Below are positions 25,935 to 35,330 of a stretch of 64,000 bases of DNA, piece by piece. The stretch is taken from the NCBI GenBank assembly GCA_963738445.1, contig CAVTWS010000024.1, forward strand, positions 248,001-312,000, given 5' to 3'. The notes below the pieces were generated by a model that saw nothing but the letters and a program-made list of their open reading frames with translations, did not search any database and was not told the DNA's origin. The DNA comes from CAVTWS01 sp963738445 (GTDB taxonomy: Bacteria > Actinomycetota > Acidimicrobiia > Acidimicrobiales > SHLQ01). A program made the translations under genes and the position numbers. Within the stretch, counting starts at the first letter, position 1. Every line of letters starts with the position of its first letter.

Positions 25935-26282
25935 ATGCGGACCCTGAAACGCCTGCTCGGACTCCTCGGACTCGGCGCCGTCGGTTACACCGTCTACAAG
26001 CGCACGGCGGGACGCTCGAACTCGACGCCCACCGGCACCGGCACCGCGCGGTGGACACCCCTGACACCGGCTTCCTCGTCGGCTCCCCCGGTCGTTCACG
26101 ACGGCGGGTGGGTCGAGCCGTCCGACGGTCAGTGCCCCGACTCCCACCCCGTGAAAGCCAATGCCGACAGCGGCATCTACCACGTGCCCGGCGGCGCGTC
26201 GTATGTGACCACCCGCGCCGAGCGCTGCTACTGCACCGCCGAGGATGCCACCGCCGACGGCTTCCGCGCCGCCAAACGCTGA
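25935..26282 (+). CDS. Small membrane-anchored sunset-domain protein
   Basis: 115 aa. Residues 7-22 (LLGLLGLGAVGYTVYK) form one hydrophobic helix that could anchor the protein. A Ser/Thr/Pro linker follows. The C-terminal 50 residues have CPDSHPVKAN, GIYHVPGG and RCYCTAEDA, the cysteine/histidine pattern of the actinobacterial sunset domain related to Ada-type metal-binding motifs. Its function is unknown; zinc binding is likely. It is expressed divergently from leuA and upstream of valS with a 97-nt gap. Confidence 0.8.
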   Translation: MRTLKRLLGLLGLGAVGYTVYKRTAGRSNSTPTGTGTARWTPLTPASSSAPPVVHDGGWVEPSDGQCPDSHPVKANADSGIYHVPGGASYVTTRAERCYCTAEDATADGFRAAKR

Positions 26283-26366
26283 CCTGCGTCCCCGGGAACA
26301 GATCAAGAACAGAACCAGAACGGCAGGAGCAGGCCGAGTGGCGACCGGATGGGTGGGTGGATCGCC

Positions 26367-26372
26367 TACCGT
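26367..26372 (+). promoter_or_regulatory. valS -10 box (TACCGT)
   Basis: TACCGT, 7 nt before the ATG at 26380; supports that start for valS. Confidence 0.5.
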
Positions 26373-26379
26373 GCAGAGC

Positions 26380-29300
26380 ATGCGCGCCGCCGAACCAGAG
26401 CTGGGTCCGACCAACGACTGGCTCACCACCGAACCCCGGGTGAGGGACGTGTGGGAGTCGACCGACGTCTTCCACGCCGAACCTGTCGCCGCCGACATCG
26501 ACACCTACTCGATCGTCATCCCGCCCCCGAACGTCACCGCCGCCCTGCACCTGGGCCACGCCCTCAACAACACCCTCCAGGACGTGCTCATCCGGTACCA
26601 CCGCATGAGGGGCGACGCCACGCTGTGGATGCCCGGCACCGATCACGCCGGTATCGCGACGCAGACCGTCGTCGAGAAGCGCCTGCTTGACGGAAGGCAT
26701 ACGCCGGCTGGACATGGGCCGCGAGCAAGTTCGTCGCAGACGACCCAGGAATGGAAGGACGAGTACGAGCGCGTGATCATCGAGCAGCTCAAGGCCATGG
26801 GTGCGTCCTGCGACTGCGAGCGCACCCGGTTCACGATGGACGACATGTGCGCGACCGCGGTGCGCCACGCGTTCTTCAAGCTGTTTCGAGACGGCCTCGA
26901 TCTACCGCGGCAAACGACTCGTCAACTGGGACCCGGTCACCCAGACCGCCCTGGCCGACGACGAGGTCGAGATGGACGAGGTCGCCGGCCACATGTGGTA
27001 CCTCCGCTACCCCCTGACCGACGGCTCGGGCCACGTCACCGTCGCCACGACGCGGCCCGAGACCATGCTCGGTGACACCGCCGTGGCCGTGAACCCGGAC
27101 GATCCCCAGGCTGCGGCCGTCATCGGCAAGACCGTGACGCTTCCGATCGTCGGGCGCATCATCCCGATCGTCGCCGACGACTACGTCGTGATGGCCGACC
27201 CGGACGGCTCGAGCCCAAAGCCCAATTCGCCACCGGCTTCCTCAAGGTCACGCCCGCCCACGATCCCAACGACTGGGAGATCGGCCGTCGTCACGACCTT
27301 GACGATCATCAACGTCCTGGGCCCCGACGGCACCATCAGCGACCAGTCACGGCTGGGACGATGTCAGCGACGAAGCCCGGCTGTTCATCGGCCTGCGTCC
27401 CGAGAAGATGCCCGCGCCGCCGTCGTCGACTGGTTCGAACGCCACGGCCTGCTGGAGGACGTCCGCGACTACGCCCACTCGGTCGGTCACTCCTACCGCA
27501 GCCACGTCCCGATCGAGCCCTGGCTGAGCGACCAGTGGTATGTCGCCGTCACCGATGATCGGCTGCGCGGCTCGGCGCTGCGGGCCCAGGCGTCGACCAG
27601 GTGCCCGACCTCCCCGATGGCGTGCCGGCTCGCACCGAGGCAGCCGGCGACGGTGGCCTGCGATTCTTCCCCGACCGCTACGCCCGCACCTACCACTCCT
27701 GGCACGACAACATTCGCGACTGGTGCATCAGCCGCCAGCTGTGGTGGGGCCACCAGATTCCGGTGTGGATCCGCATGATCGGCCTCGACCGACGCGCCCG
27801 CCGAAGTGGCCGAGCGCTCGAGCGGCTCGATTCCGACGAGGCCCGTCGCGTGCACGTTGGGTCGACGCTGGCGCTGCCCACGTGGCGCGGCGCGTCACGG
27901 ACGACACCGATCGAGGAAGCGGTGTGCGTCCCGCCGGACAGCACTCTCCGACGCCTGTCCCGGACCGATGACACCTTCGACGAACCCGGGCTGGTCGCGG
28001 CCCTGGAGGCCGCCGGCTTCGTCCGCGACCCCGACGTGCTCGACACCTGGTTCTCATCGGGTCTGTGGCCGCTGTCGACCATGGGCTGGCCCTGGCCCGA
28101 GGACTTCCCGGAGACCGTCGGGTTGCTCGACAGCTACAACCCGACGTCGGTGCTGTGCACGGCCCGGGAGATCATCACCTTGTGGGTCAGCCGCATGGTG
28201 ATGTTCAACCGGTACTTCCTCGACGGTCGCCTGCCCTTCCACGACGTGTTCATCCACGCCATGATCCAGGACGGCCACGGCCAGAAGATGTCCAAGAGCC
28301 TGGGCAACGGCGTCGATCCCCGAGACATCATCCACAGCCATGGCGCCGACGCGATGCGCTTCACCCTGGTGCAGATGACCACCGACACACAGGACGTGCG
28401 CATGCCGGTCGACATGACGTGCCCGCACACCGGTGAGCGATTCATCCCGGCGTTCATCACCACGGCGGCCGGGCACGTGGTCGCCGCGCCGATCCAGACC
28501 TCGCCGTCCGATCGGACCAAGACCATGGTCTCGGCCTATGGGGTGGCCAACGGCATCTCGCCCACGCCCGACGTCCCGCTCGCTCGCAACTCGTCGCCCA
28601 AGTTCGACATCGGTCGCAACTTCGCCAACAAGGTGTGGAACGCCACCCGGTTCGCGTTGAAGCGGGTCCCCGACGGATCCACGGCGAGCGAGCCCATCGA
28701 CCTGGCCGGTCGCCCGTTCGCCGACCGATGGATCATCGCCCGGCTCGACGAGACGGTCGCCGACCTCGAGCAGTCGCTCGCCCGCTACCAGTTCAACTCC
28801 TACGCCGACACGCTCTACGACTTCGTGTGGCACGACGTGTGCGACCGCTACCTCGAGATGGTGAAACCGACCATCGACGACGACCGCGACCAGCAACTCG
28901 TGCTGGCCGCCGTGCTCGACGCCGTCCTGCGCATCCTCCACCCGGTGTGCCCGTTCGTCACCGAGACCCTGTGGCCCCACGTCCGGGCCGCCCGTTGCGG
29001 CGACATCGCCGGGGTCGTCCTTCCCGATGCCGAACTGGTCGCCGGTGCGGCGTGGCCGATCATCGAGCGGTCGGCGGTCGACAGGTCGGCCACGGCCACC
29101 TACGCCCGCGTCGACGCCCTCGTCGCCCAGATCCGCACGATCCGCGCCAATCAGAACGTGAAGCCCCGTCACGGCATCAGCCTCCACGTGCCCGCTCCCG
29201 TTCGGGAGCTCATGCGCGTCGCCGACGGGGTCGTCGAGACGTTGGCCGGCATCGCCGACGTCGTCGACCTCGACGGGGACCGGCCCGTGCTCACGGTGCC

Positions 29301-29562
29301 GCTGGCGTTCGAAGGTGCGGAGGTCCTGGTCTCGAACCTGGCCGAGAACATCGACCTCGACGCCGAACGAGCTCGCCTGGCGAAGACCATCGAGGCCAAG
29401 GCGGCCCAGGTCGCCGGATTCGAGGGACGGCTCGGCACGCCGAGCTTCGTCGACAACGCGCCCGAGAGCGTGGTGACGGAGACCAGGACCCGCCTGGCCT
29501 CGGCCCAGGCCGACCTGCTGGCGGCCCGCGATGCCCTCACCCGCCTCGACCCGATGTCGTGA
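26380..29562 (+). CDS. valS: Valyl-tRNA synthetase (several compensating frameshifts, 26.69-27.6 kb)
   Basis: Class I synthetase with HIGH motif HLGH (residue about 58), KMSKS motif in GQKMSKSLGN, the catalytic block DTWFSSGLWPLSTMGWP, and a C-terminal coiled-coil arm (ENIDLDAERARLAKTIE). The span is 1061 codons, net in frame. Between about 26690 and 27600, homology jumps between frames: EGIRRLDMGREQ, IYRGKRLVNWDP, QFATGFLKVTPAHDPNDWEIG and ARLFIGLRPEKM each lie in a different frame from the flanking text. At least eight single-base indels are needed to explain this. Because the gene is essential and both ends are well preserved, sequence error is the likely cause. The stop overlaps the next gene (GTGA). 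Confidence 0.88.
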
Positions 29563-30371
29563 GCGTCTCTGAGCCGCTCCGGGTGGGGGGCGTGCCCGAG
29601 CACGTCAACCTGCCCTGGCATCTGGCCCTCGAATCCGGAGCGTTCGAGCGCAACGGTGTGCCGATCACCTGGTCGGATCAGCCGGCCGGAACGGGCGCCA
29701 TGATGGCGGCACTGGCCGAGGGTTCGCTCGACATCGCGGTGGCGTTGACCGAAGGTGTCGTCGCAGCGACCGACGCCGGACTGGCCGCCACGATCGTGTC
29801 GGTCTTCGTCGCCTCGCCTCTCCAGTGGGGCGTCTTCGCCCCCGCCGGCCGGGAGCCCGTCGTCGGCCCACGGGCCCGGTTCGCCGTCTCACGCCGTGGG
29901 TCGGGGTCACATCTCATGGCCCAGGTGCTGGCCTCGAACCAGGGCTGGGGACCGATCGCCGACCGCGACTTCGTGGTGGTCGGCGGCCTCGATGGCGCCC
30001 GCCTCGCTCTGCCTGCGGGCGAGGCGGATCTGTTCCTGTGGGACCGGTTCATGACCCAGCCGCTCGTCGACGAGGGCGCGTTCCAGCGGGTCGACATCCT
30101 GCCGACACCGTGGCCGGCGTTCGTGATCGCCGGGCGCGACGACCTGCTCGCGGCGAACCCGGCCGCCGTCGACCGGTTGCTGGCCACCGCCACCGCTTCG
30201 GCCGCATTGTTCGAGCAGCGCCCTGACGCGGTCGACCTCGTGGTGCGCCGGCATCAGCTCCGACCCGACGTCGCCGCGGAGTGGCTGTCGGTCACCCGCT
30301 GGGGCACCGCCGAACCTCCGGCGCCCGCCATGCTCGACCACGTCCGCTCCACCCTCGCCCGAGCAAGCTGA
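29559..30371 (+). CDS. Substrate-binding-protein-like protein (NMT1/SsuA type) without signal peptide
   Basis: 270 aa. Type 2 periplasmic-binding fold: EHVNLPWHLALESGAFERNGV, WSDQPAGTGAMMAALAEGSLDIAVAL and FAVSRRGSGSHLMAQVLA match ABC substrate-binding proteins for nitrate/sulfonate/thiamine-precursor-like ligands. No signal peptide is visible, so it is probably cytoplasmic and may be a ligand-binding or enzyme-like relative. The GTG start overlaps the valS stop by 4 nt. No ABC permease or ATPase is adjacent. Confidence 0.7.
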   Translation: MSVSEPLRVGGVPEHVNLPWHLALESGAFERNGVPITWSDQPAGTGAMMAALAEGSLDIAVALTEGVVAATDAGLAATIVSVFVASPLQWGVFAPAGREPVVGPRARFAVSRRGSGSHLMAQVLASNQGWGPIADRDFVVVGGLDGARLALPAGEADLFLWDRFMTQPLVDEGAFQRVDILPTPWPAFVIAGRDDLLAANPAAVDRLLATATASAALFEQRPDAVDLVVRRHQLRPDVAAEWLSVTRWGTAEPPAPAMLDHVRSTLARAS

Positions 30372-30394
30372 GACGTCCCCCCGCCCCCACAAAC

Positions 30395-30540
30395 TCCGAA
30401 CCAGGTGGGTGGCGTACGCCCACAGGGGTACGCCACCCACCCAGAACGGGGTCAGGGGGCGGCGGGGGCGGGGTCAGGCCACAACGGGGTCAGGGGGCGG
30501 CGGGGGGCGGGGTCAGGCCACAACGGGGTCAGGGGGCGGC
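30395..30540. repeat. Palindromic repeat copy followed by GC-rich 38-bp tandem repeats
   Basis: GGTGGGTGGCGTAC and its exact complement form a 14-bp stem between 30404 and 30442, with CCGAAC in front as in the 14.5-kb array. It is followed by about 2.5 copies of a 38-39 bp unit (starts 30445, 30483, 30522). The last copy runs into the 3' end of the aminotransferase gene, including its stop codon. It fills the gap between converging genes. Confidence 0.7.
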
Positions 30541-31755
30541 GAGGTCGGCGGTGGCCTGCGCCAGCCGACGAGCGGCGAGGGCGAGCGACCGGGGTGGGAG
30601 CGTGGCGTAGCCGAGCCTCATCCACGACCGGTCGGACGGATCGAGCAGGAACTCACCGCCGGGGACGAACGCCACCCCCCGATCGAGCGCCTTGGGCAGC
30701 AACGCCCGCGTGTCGATGTCGGTGCCGAGGCGCGCCCAGACGAACATGCCCCCACTGGGGGGACGGAACGAGATCGAGGAGCCGAACTCGGCGGTGAGCG
30801 ACCTGGTCAGGGCCTCGGCCCGGTCGGCGTAGATCCGTCGCAGGCCGGCGAGGTGCGCGTCCATACGACGGTGATCCGCCAGCAGCGCCGCGATCACCGG
30901 CTGCACGAACGACGAGGTCTGGAGATCGGCGGCCTGCTTCACCCGGACCAAGGCCCGGACGAGCGTGCTCGGCGCCGCCAGCCACCCGCATCGCAATCCC
31001 GGCGCCAGGGTCTTGGAGAACGACCCGAGCCGAATCACCCGCTCGGTGAACGCGCCCAGGGAGGGCAGCCGGGTTCCGGCGAACCGCAGCTCGACGTACG
31101 GATCGTCTTCCAGGATCCAGAAGCCGTAGCGGTCGGCCAACAAGGCCAGCTGGCGGCGCCGCGCCAGCGACAACGTGGTCCCGGTCGGGTTCTGGAAGTG
31201 GGGCACGACATAGACGACCTTTGGACGGAGCCCGCCCTCGAGCCGCTCGGCAAGGATGTCGACATCGAGCCCGCTCTCGTCGACCGGCACCGGTTCGAGC
31301 CGGGCTCCCGCCAGGCGGAACACCTGCAGGGCGCCCAGGTAGGCGGGATCCTCGACCACCACGACATCGTCCGGATCGAACAGAGCCCGGGCGACCAGAT
31401 CGATCGCCTGCTGGGCGCCGCTCGTGATCAGCACCGCCTCCGGGCCGATCGGCCGATCACACCGCCATCCCTCCTGCCCGGCGAGGGCGGTCCGGAGTCC
31501 TTCGTGTCCCTCGGTGGTGGCGTACTGCAGCATCTCGTCGGGCTGCCGCCGAAGCTGGCGGTCGATCTCCTCGCGGATCCAGCCCACCGGGAAGGCATCT
31601 GGGGCCGGGAGGCCGCCGGCCAACGACAAGACGTCTGGTCGTGAGGTGAGAGCCAGCAGATCGCGGATGGCCGACGACGTCACGCCGTCGAGTCGGCGGG
31701 CGAGCCCGAGGGCCAACGGCGCCGGACCGAGTGATGGCGACATGACGAGTGACAT
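30529..31755 (-). CDS. PLP-dependent aminotransferase (fold type I, 2-aminoadipate/kynurenine-type)
   Basis: 408 aa. Fold type I features: LSLAGGLPAPDAFP near the start, ITSGAQQAIDLV, PHFQNPTG (cofactor Asn), ILEDDPYVELRF (cofactor Asp), and the Schiff-base lysine in LGSFSKTLAPGLR. The length and FSKTLAPGLR motif match MocR-associated aminotransferases. The start at 31755 (MSLVMSP) was preferred over an upstream ATG inside the intergenic region. It is divergent from a MocR regulator whose own C-terminal domain belongs to the same fold, so regulation by that protein is likely. Confidence 0.85.
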   Translation of the reverse strand: MSLVMSPSLGPAPLALGLARRLDGVTSSAIRDLLALTSRPDVLSLAGGLPAPDAFPVGWIREEIDRQLRRQPDEMLQYATTEGHEGLRTALAGQEGWRCDRPIGPEAVLITSGAQQAIDLVARALFDPDDVVVVEDPAYLGALQVFRLAGARLEPVPVDESGLDVDILAERLEGGLRPKVVYVVPHFQNPTGTTLSLARRRQLALLADRYGFWILEDDPYVELRFAGTRLPSLGAFTERVIRLGSFSKTLAPGLRCGWLAAPSTLVRALVRVKQAADLQTSSFVQPVIAALLADHRRMDAHLAGLRRIYADRAEALTRSLTAEFGSSISFRPPSGGMFVWARLGTDIDTRALLPKALDRGVAFVPGGEFLLDPSDRSWMRLGYATLPPRSLALAARRLAQATADLAAP

Positions 31756-31777
31756 ATCCACTTTCTGCCCATCGAAC

Positions 31778-31854
31778 AGGCCAATAGCGGACCATTGGCG
31801 TCGAACTGCCACCATGCCTGGACAATCAAGATCCAATCAAGCCACTATTGGCCT
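31778..31854. promoter_or_regulatory. Inverted repeat in the aminotransferase/MocR divergent promoter
   Basis: CAGGCCAATAGCGG at 31778 and the complement of CAGGCCAATAGTGG ending at 31854 form inverted copies about 75 bp apart, each beside one of the divergent starts. CCAAT/ATTGG motifs occur again in between. This is a plausible MocR operator layout, with each half overlapping a core promoter. Confidence 0.5.
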
Positions 31855-33309
31855 GTGAAACTCGACGTCGACCGCCTGTCCCGTCTGCTCGGAGCGTGGA
31901 GCACCGGCCCCGGTCCCGGCACCCTGTCGGGCCGGCTCGCCGACCGGATCGCCGCGCTGGTCGACGACGGCACGCTCTCCGACGGCACGCTGCTCCCGAC
32001 CGAGCGAGCTCTCGCCTCGCACCTCGGAGTAAGCCGGACGACCGCGACGGCCGCCTACCGGCAACTGCGGGCACGCGGGAACATCGAGAGTCGCCAAGGA
32101 TCGGGGAGCCGAGTGTGCCTCCCGCCCGGCCGGCCGGCCGGGTCCCGCGGCGCCAACGCCATGCTCCGAAACCTCGGTGCCGTCCCGACCGATGTGATCG
32201 ACATGGCCCTGGCGGAGACCCGGGTCGCCGAGGCCACGATGGACATCTGGCGCCGCCTGCCACCGGACTGGCTGGCGACGGCCATGTCCGGGACGGGATA
32301 CCACCCGGCGGGACTGGCCGACCTCCGCCACGGCCTGGCCGGTCATCTCGCTGGCGGCGGACTCGCGGCGGAGGCCGACGGCATCGTGGTCACCACGGGA
32401 GCCCAGCAGGCGATCGCTCTCGCCGCGCAGGTCTGGTGCCCCCCCGGCGGCACCGTGGTCGTCGAGGAAGCCACGTTCCCCGGGGCCCTGGAGGTGTTCC
32501 GGCGCCTCGGGCAGAACGTGGTCGCCGTCCCCACCGACCCGGGTGGGCCGGTCGTCGAGGCGTTCGAGGAGATCCTCGCCCGCCATCGCCCCTCGCTCGC
32601 CTACCTTGTTCCCGTGGGCGCCAACCCGACCGGGTTCACGACCGATCCCCGGCGCATCGAACAGCTCGCCCGCCTGCTCGATCGCTACCGGGTTCCGGTG
32701 ATCGACGATCGGACGCCGGCACCGCTCCTGCGAGCAGGACGCGCCCCCGCCCACCTGGCCGGCCTCCTACCGCCGACCGCGGTCGTGACCGTGGGGTCGA
32801 CGAGCAAGATCGCCTGGGCCGGCATCCGGACCGGCTGGGCCGTGACCCATCCGGACCTGGCCACCGAACTGATCGCCGCGCGCCTGGCGTCCGATCTCGC
32901 CGGCTCGGTGCCCTCACAACTCCTCCTGCAGGCGCTTCTCCCGCACCTCGACGACCTGGCGGCCCAGGCGCGGGAGGTGGTGAGCCGGTCCTTCGACGCG
33001 CTCACCACCTCGCTGACCGAGCACCTACCGGACTGGACGTGGTCGGCTCCCCACGCCGGAGCCTGGCTGTGGGTGCGAACCGGCCGCCAGGACTCCTCCG
33101 TCTTCGCCGAGATCGCCCGCCAACAGGGCGTGCTCATCACGCCCGGCGCGGCATTCTCCGCCGAGGCCCGATGCGGCGACCACATCCGACTGGCCGCGGT
33201 CGAGCCGCCGGCGACGGTCACCGAGGGGGTGCGCCGACTGGCCCTCGCCTGGTCCGACCACACCCGCCAGCCCCACCGACCGACCCGCCTCCCGGCACTG
33301 GTGATCTGA
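31855..33309 (+). CDS. MocR/GntR-family transcriptional regulator with aminotransferase domain
   Basis: 484 aa. The N-terminal winged HTH of GntR type covers about residues 15-85 (GRLADRIAALVDDG, LLPTERALASHLGVSRTTATAAYRQL, GSGSRV). It is followed by a fold-type-I aminotransferase-like domain with TTGAQQAIALAA, PVGANPTGF and the lysine in VGSTSKIAWAG, so PLP binding is retained. The GTG at 31855 was chosen because the upstream in-frame ATG lies within the operator region. Such proteins regulate the adjacent gene in response to PLP or an amino compound; the effector is unknown. Confidence 0.88.
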   Translation: MKLDVDRLSRLLGAWSTGPGPGTLSGRLADRIAALVDDGTLSDGTLLPTERALASHLGVSRTTATAAYRQLRARGNIESRQGSGSRVCLPPGRPAGSRGANAMLRNLGAVPTDVIDMALAETRVAEATMDIWRRLPPDWLATAMSGTGYHPAGLADLRHGLAGHLAGGGLAAEADGIVVTTGAQQAIALAAQVWCPPGGTVVVEEATFPGALEVFRRLGQNVVAVPTDPGGPVVEAFEEILARHRPSLAYLVPVGANPTGFTTDPRRIEQLARLLDRYRVPVIDDRTPAPLLRAGRAPAHLAGLLPPTAVVTVGSTSKIAWAGIRTGWAVTHPDLATELIAARLASDLAGSVPSQLLLQALLPHLDDLAAQAREVVSRSFDALTTSLTEHLPDWTWSAPHAGAWLWVRTGRQDSSVFAEIARQQGVLITPGAAFSAEARCGDHIRLAAVEPPATVTEGVRRLALAWSDHTRQPHRPTRLPALVI

Positions 33310-33352
33310 GCCGGGCGGGCGGCGCGGCCCCGCCCGGCCCGAGCGCCGTCGG

Positions 33353-34375
33353 TTACGGCGTGTAGGTGCTCGACGGTGTCGGGCGCCCCCACTCGGTCGT
33401 GGACGGTCGCACCCACACCGTGCGCTGGGGGGCCACCGTCACCCCTTCGGCCTCGAGCGCCTCCTTGATGCGCAACCGCAGCTCGCGCTCCGCCGCCCCC
33501 TGGTTGGTGGGCTCGGTCTCGATGGTGACCCGCAGACCGACGCCGTCGGCTCCGAGGCTCTGGACTCCCTGGACCTCGGCTTCGCCGATGAGACGGGGCT
33601 CCCACTCCGGGTCGATGCTCAGATCGGCCGCGACCGCCGTGACCACCTCGAGGGCGCGGCGGAGGTCGGTCTCGTACGGGACCATCACGTCGACGATGGC
33701 CCGTGAGGAAAGCTGGCTGGAGTTCCCCACCCGACGGATCTCGCCGTTGGGGATGTACCAGACCGTCCCGTGGCCATCTCGCAGCGTGGTGACCCGCATC
33801 GAGACCCGTTCGACGTCGCCCGAGGCCACCCCGAGGTCCACGTGGTCACCGACACCGAACTGGTCCTCGATCAGGATGAACATGCCCGACAGGAAGTCCT
33901 TCACGATGCTCTGCGCGCCGAAGCCGAGGGCGATGCCCGCAATCCCGGCGCCGGCCAGGAGGGGACCGAGGTTCACGTTGAGCTCGCCCAGCACCATCAG
34001 CACCGCGATGACCGACACGGCCACGGTCACCGCCGATCGCAGCACCTGCCCGATCGTCTCGGTCCGGGCGGCCTTTCGTCGCTGTTCCGCCTGTTGCGCG
34101 AGGTCGGTGTCCTCGGGGGACAGGCCGAGATCGAGGAACACGTTCAGGCGCCGATCGTCGGAGAAGGTCGACAGCCGTTCGGTGAACTGCACGATCAGTC
34201 GCCGCAACAACCGGTTGGCCGCCACCGCGACCAGCAGGATCACCGCGATGCGGAACGGCCGCTCCATGAACCAGTCCACGAACTGGGCCAGGGTCTCGTT
34301 CTCGGTCCGCTCGAAGACCCATTCACACAGGCCACGGGGATCAGAACCACAGGCATCGGACAGTTCGGCGAACAC
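33353..34375 (-). CDS. Small-conductance mechanosensitive channel (MscS family)
   Basis: 340 aa membrane protein. Three hydrophobic helices: residues about 40-60, one near residue 130, and the pore helix GPLLAGAGIAGIALGFGAQSIVKDFLSG. The beta domain follows (IEDQFGVGDHVDLG, VWYIPNGEIRRVGNSSQ), then the alpha/beta C-terminal domain. It protects cells against hypo-osmotic shock. The GTG start is supported by TAGCCT at 34384-34389, 8 nt upstream. The long cytoplasmic loop between helices 1 and 2 is Arg/Glu-rich. Confidence 0.88.
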   Translation of the reverse strand: MFAELSDACGSDPRGLCEWVFERTENETLAQFVDWFMERPFRIAVILLVAVAANRLLRRLIVQFTERLSTFSDDRRLNVFLDLGLSPEDTDLAQQAEQRRKAARTETIGQVLRSAVTVAVSVIAVLMVLGELNVNLGPLLAGAGIAGIALGFGAQSIVKDFLSGMFILIEDQFGVGDHVDLGVASGDVERVSMRVTTLRDGHGTVWYIPNGEIRRVGNSSQLSSRAIVDVMVPYETDLRRALEVVTAVAADLSIDPEWEPRLIGEAEVQGVQSLGADGVGLRVTIETEPTNQGAAERELRLRIKEALEAEGVTVAPQRTVWVRPSTTEWGRPTPSSTYTP

Positions 34376-34383
34376 GATTCCGC

Positions 34384-34389
34384 AGGCTA
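34384..34389 (-). promoter_or_regulatory. MscS gene -10 box (TAGCCT)
   Basis: TAGCCT on the minus strand, 8 nt before the GTG, in the 34-nt gap to the divergent SDR gene. Confidence 0.5.
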
Positions 34390-34409
34390 GGGCACGCGAG
34401 AATCGGTCG

Positions 34410-35187
34410 ATGCGCCCGACAACGCCCCTGGACCGGTTCCGACTCGACGACCAGACCGTGATCGTCACCGGCGCCAGCTCGGGTCTCGGCGCCCAGTTCG
34501 CTCGTGTCGTGGCCGGAGTCGGTGCCCACGTCGCGATCTCGGCGCGCCCGCGCCGACCGGCTCGACGCCCTGGCCGCGGAGCTTCCGAGCGCGGTGGCGG
34601 TCGCGCTCGACATCACCGAGCCGGGCGCCCCCGCCGAGCTCCTGGCCCGGGCGGTCGAGGCCTTCGGGGCCGTCGACGTGGTCATCAACAACGCCGGGCT
34701 GTCCCGGGCCGTCGCCGCGGTCGACGACGACGTCGACGAGTTCCGTCGCGAGCTCGAGCTCGACCTGGTCGCCCCGTACGAGCTGGCCCGCCACGCCGCC
34801 CGCTGGATGATCAAGGCCGGTCGATCCGGGCGGATCGTCAACGTGGGCTCGATCGCCGGCACCGTGGGCGGCGGGCGTCTGAAGCTGCCGGGTTACGCCG
34901 CCGCCAAGGGCGCACTGCACAACCTGACCCGCGAGTTGGCCAGCGAGTGGGCCCGCAAGGGCATTCGCGTCAACGCCCTGGCGCCGGGCTGGTTCGAGAC
35001 GGAGATGAACGTCGACACGATGTTCGGGACCGACGGCGGCCGCCGCTACATGGAGGAGGGCGCACCCATGGGTCGGCCCGGACGCGATGGTGAGCTCGAC
35101 GGAGCGCTGTTGTTCCTCGCCAGCGAGGCCTCGAGCTTCGTGACCGGCCAGATCCTGCATGTCGACGGTGGCTGGACCTGCATCTGA
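34410..35187 (+). CDS. Short-chain dehydrogenase/reductase (frameshift near 34550)
   Basis: Classical SDR. The NAD(P)-binding motif VTGASSGLG is near residue 20, then NNAG, VNVGSIAG, the catalytic GYAAAKG (Y-x-x-x-K) and the C-terminal FVTGQILHVDGGW. The frame changes near 34550 in a GCGCGCCCGCG stretch: one extra C separates the N-terminal 45 codons from the rest. Without it the protein is about 258 aa, normal for the family. Substrate unknown. The original length and all motifs argue for a sequence error. Confidence 0.85.
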
Positions 35188-35200
35188 CGACTTCTCCGCC

Positions 35201-35314
35201 GAACCAGAGGTTCGGCTCGGAGCTACCAACCCCACCCCGACCACCCCGTTCTGGGAGACCAACCTGTCGCCCACGGAACCACTTCGTCTCCCAGAACCAG
35301 AGGTTCGGCTCGGA
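35201..35314. repeat. Duplicated short palindrome flanking an 11-bp inverted repeat
   Basis: GAACCAGAGGTTCGGCTCGGA occurs at 35201 and again from about 35294; each copy contains GAACC-AGA-GGTTC. Between them TTCTGGGAGAC (35249-35259) is matched by GTCTCCCAGAA (35286-35296). The structure lies between convergent genes and may terminate transcription in both directions; it differs in sequence from the 14.5-kb repeats. Confidence 0.6.
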
Positions 35315-35330
35315 ACTTGTCTGGTCTCCG

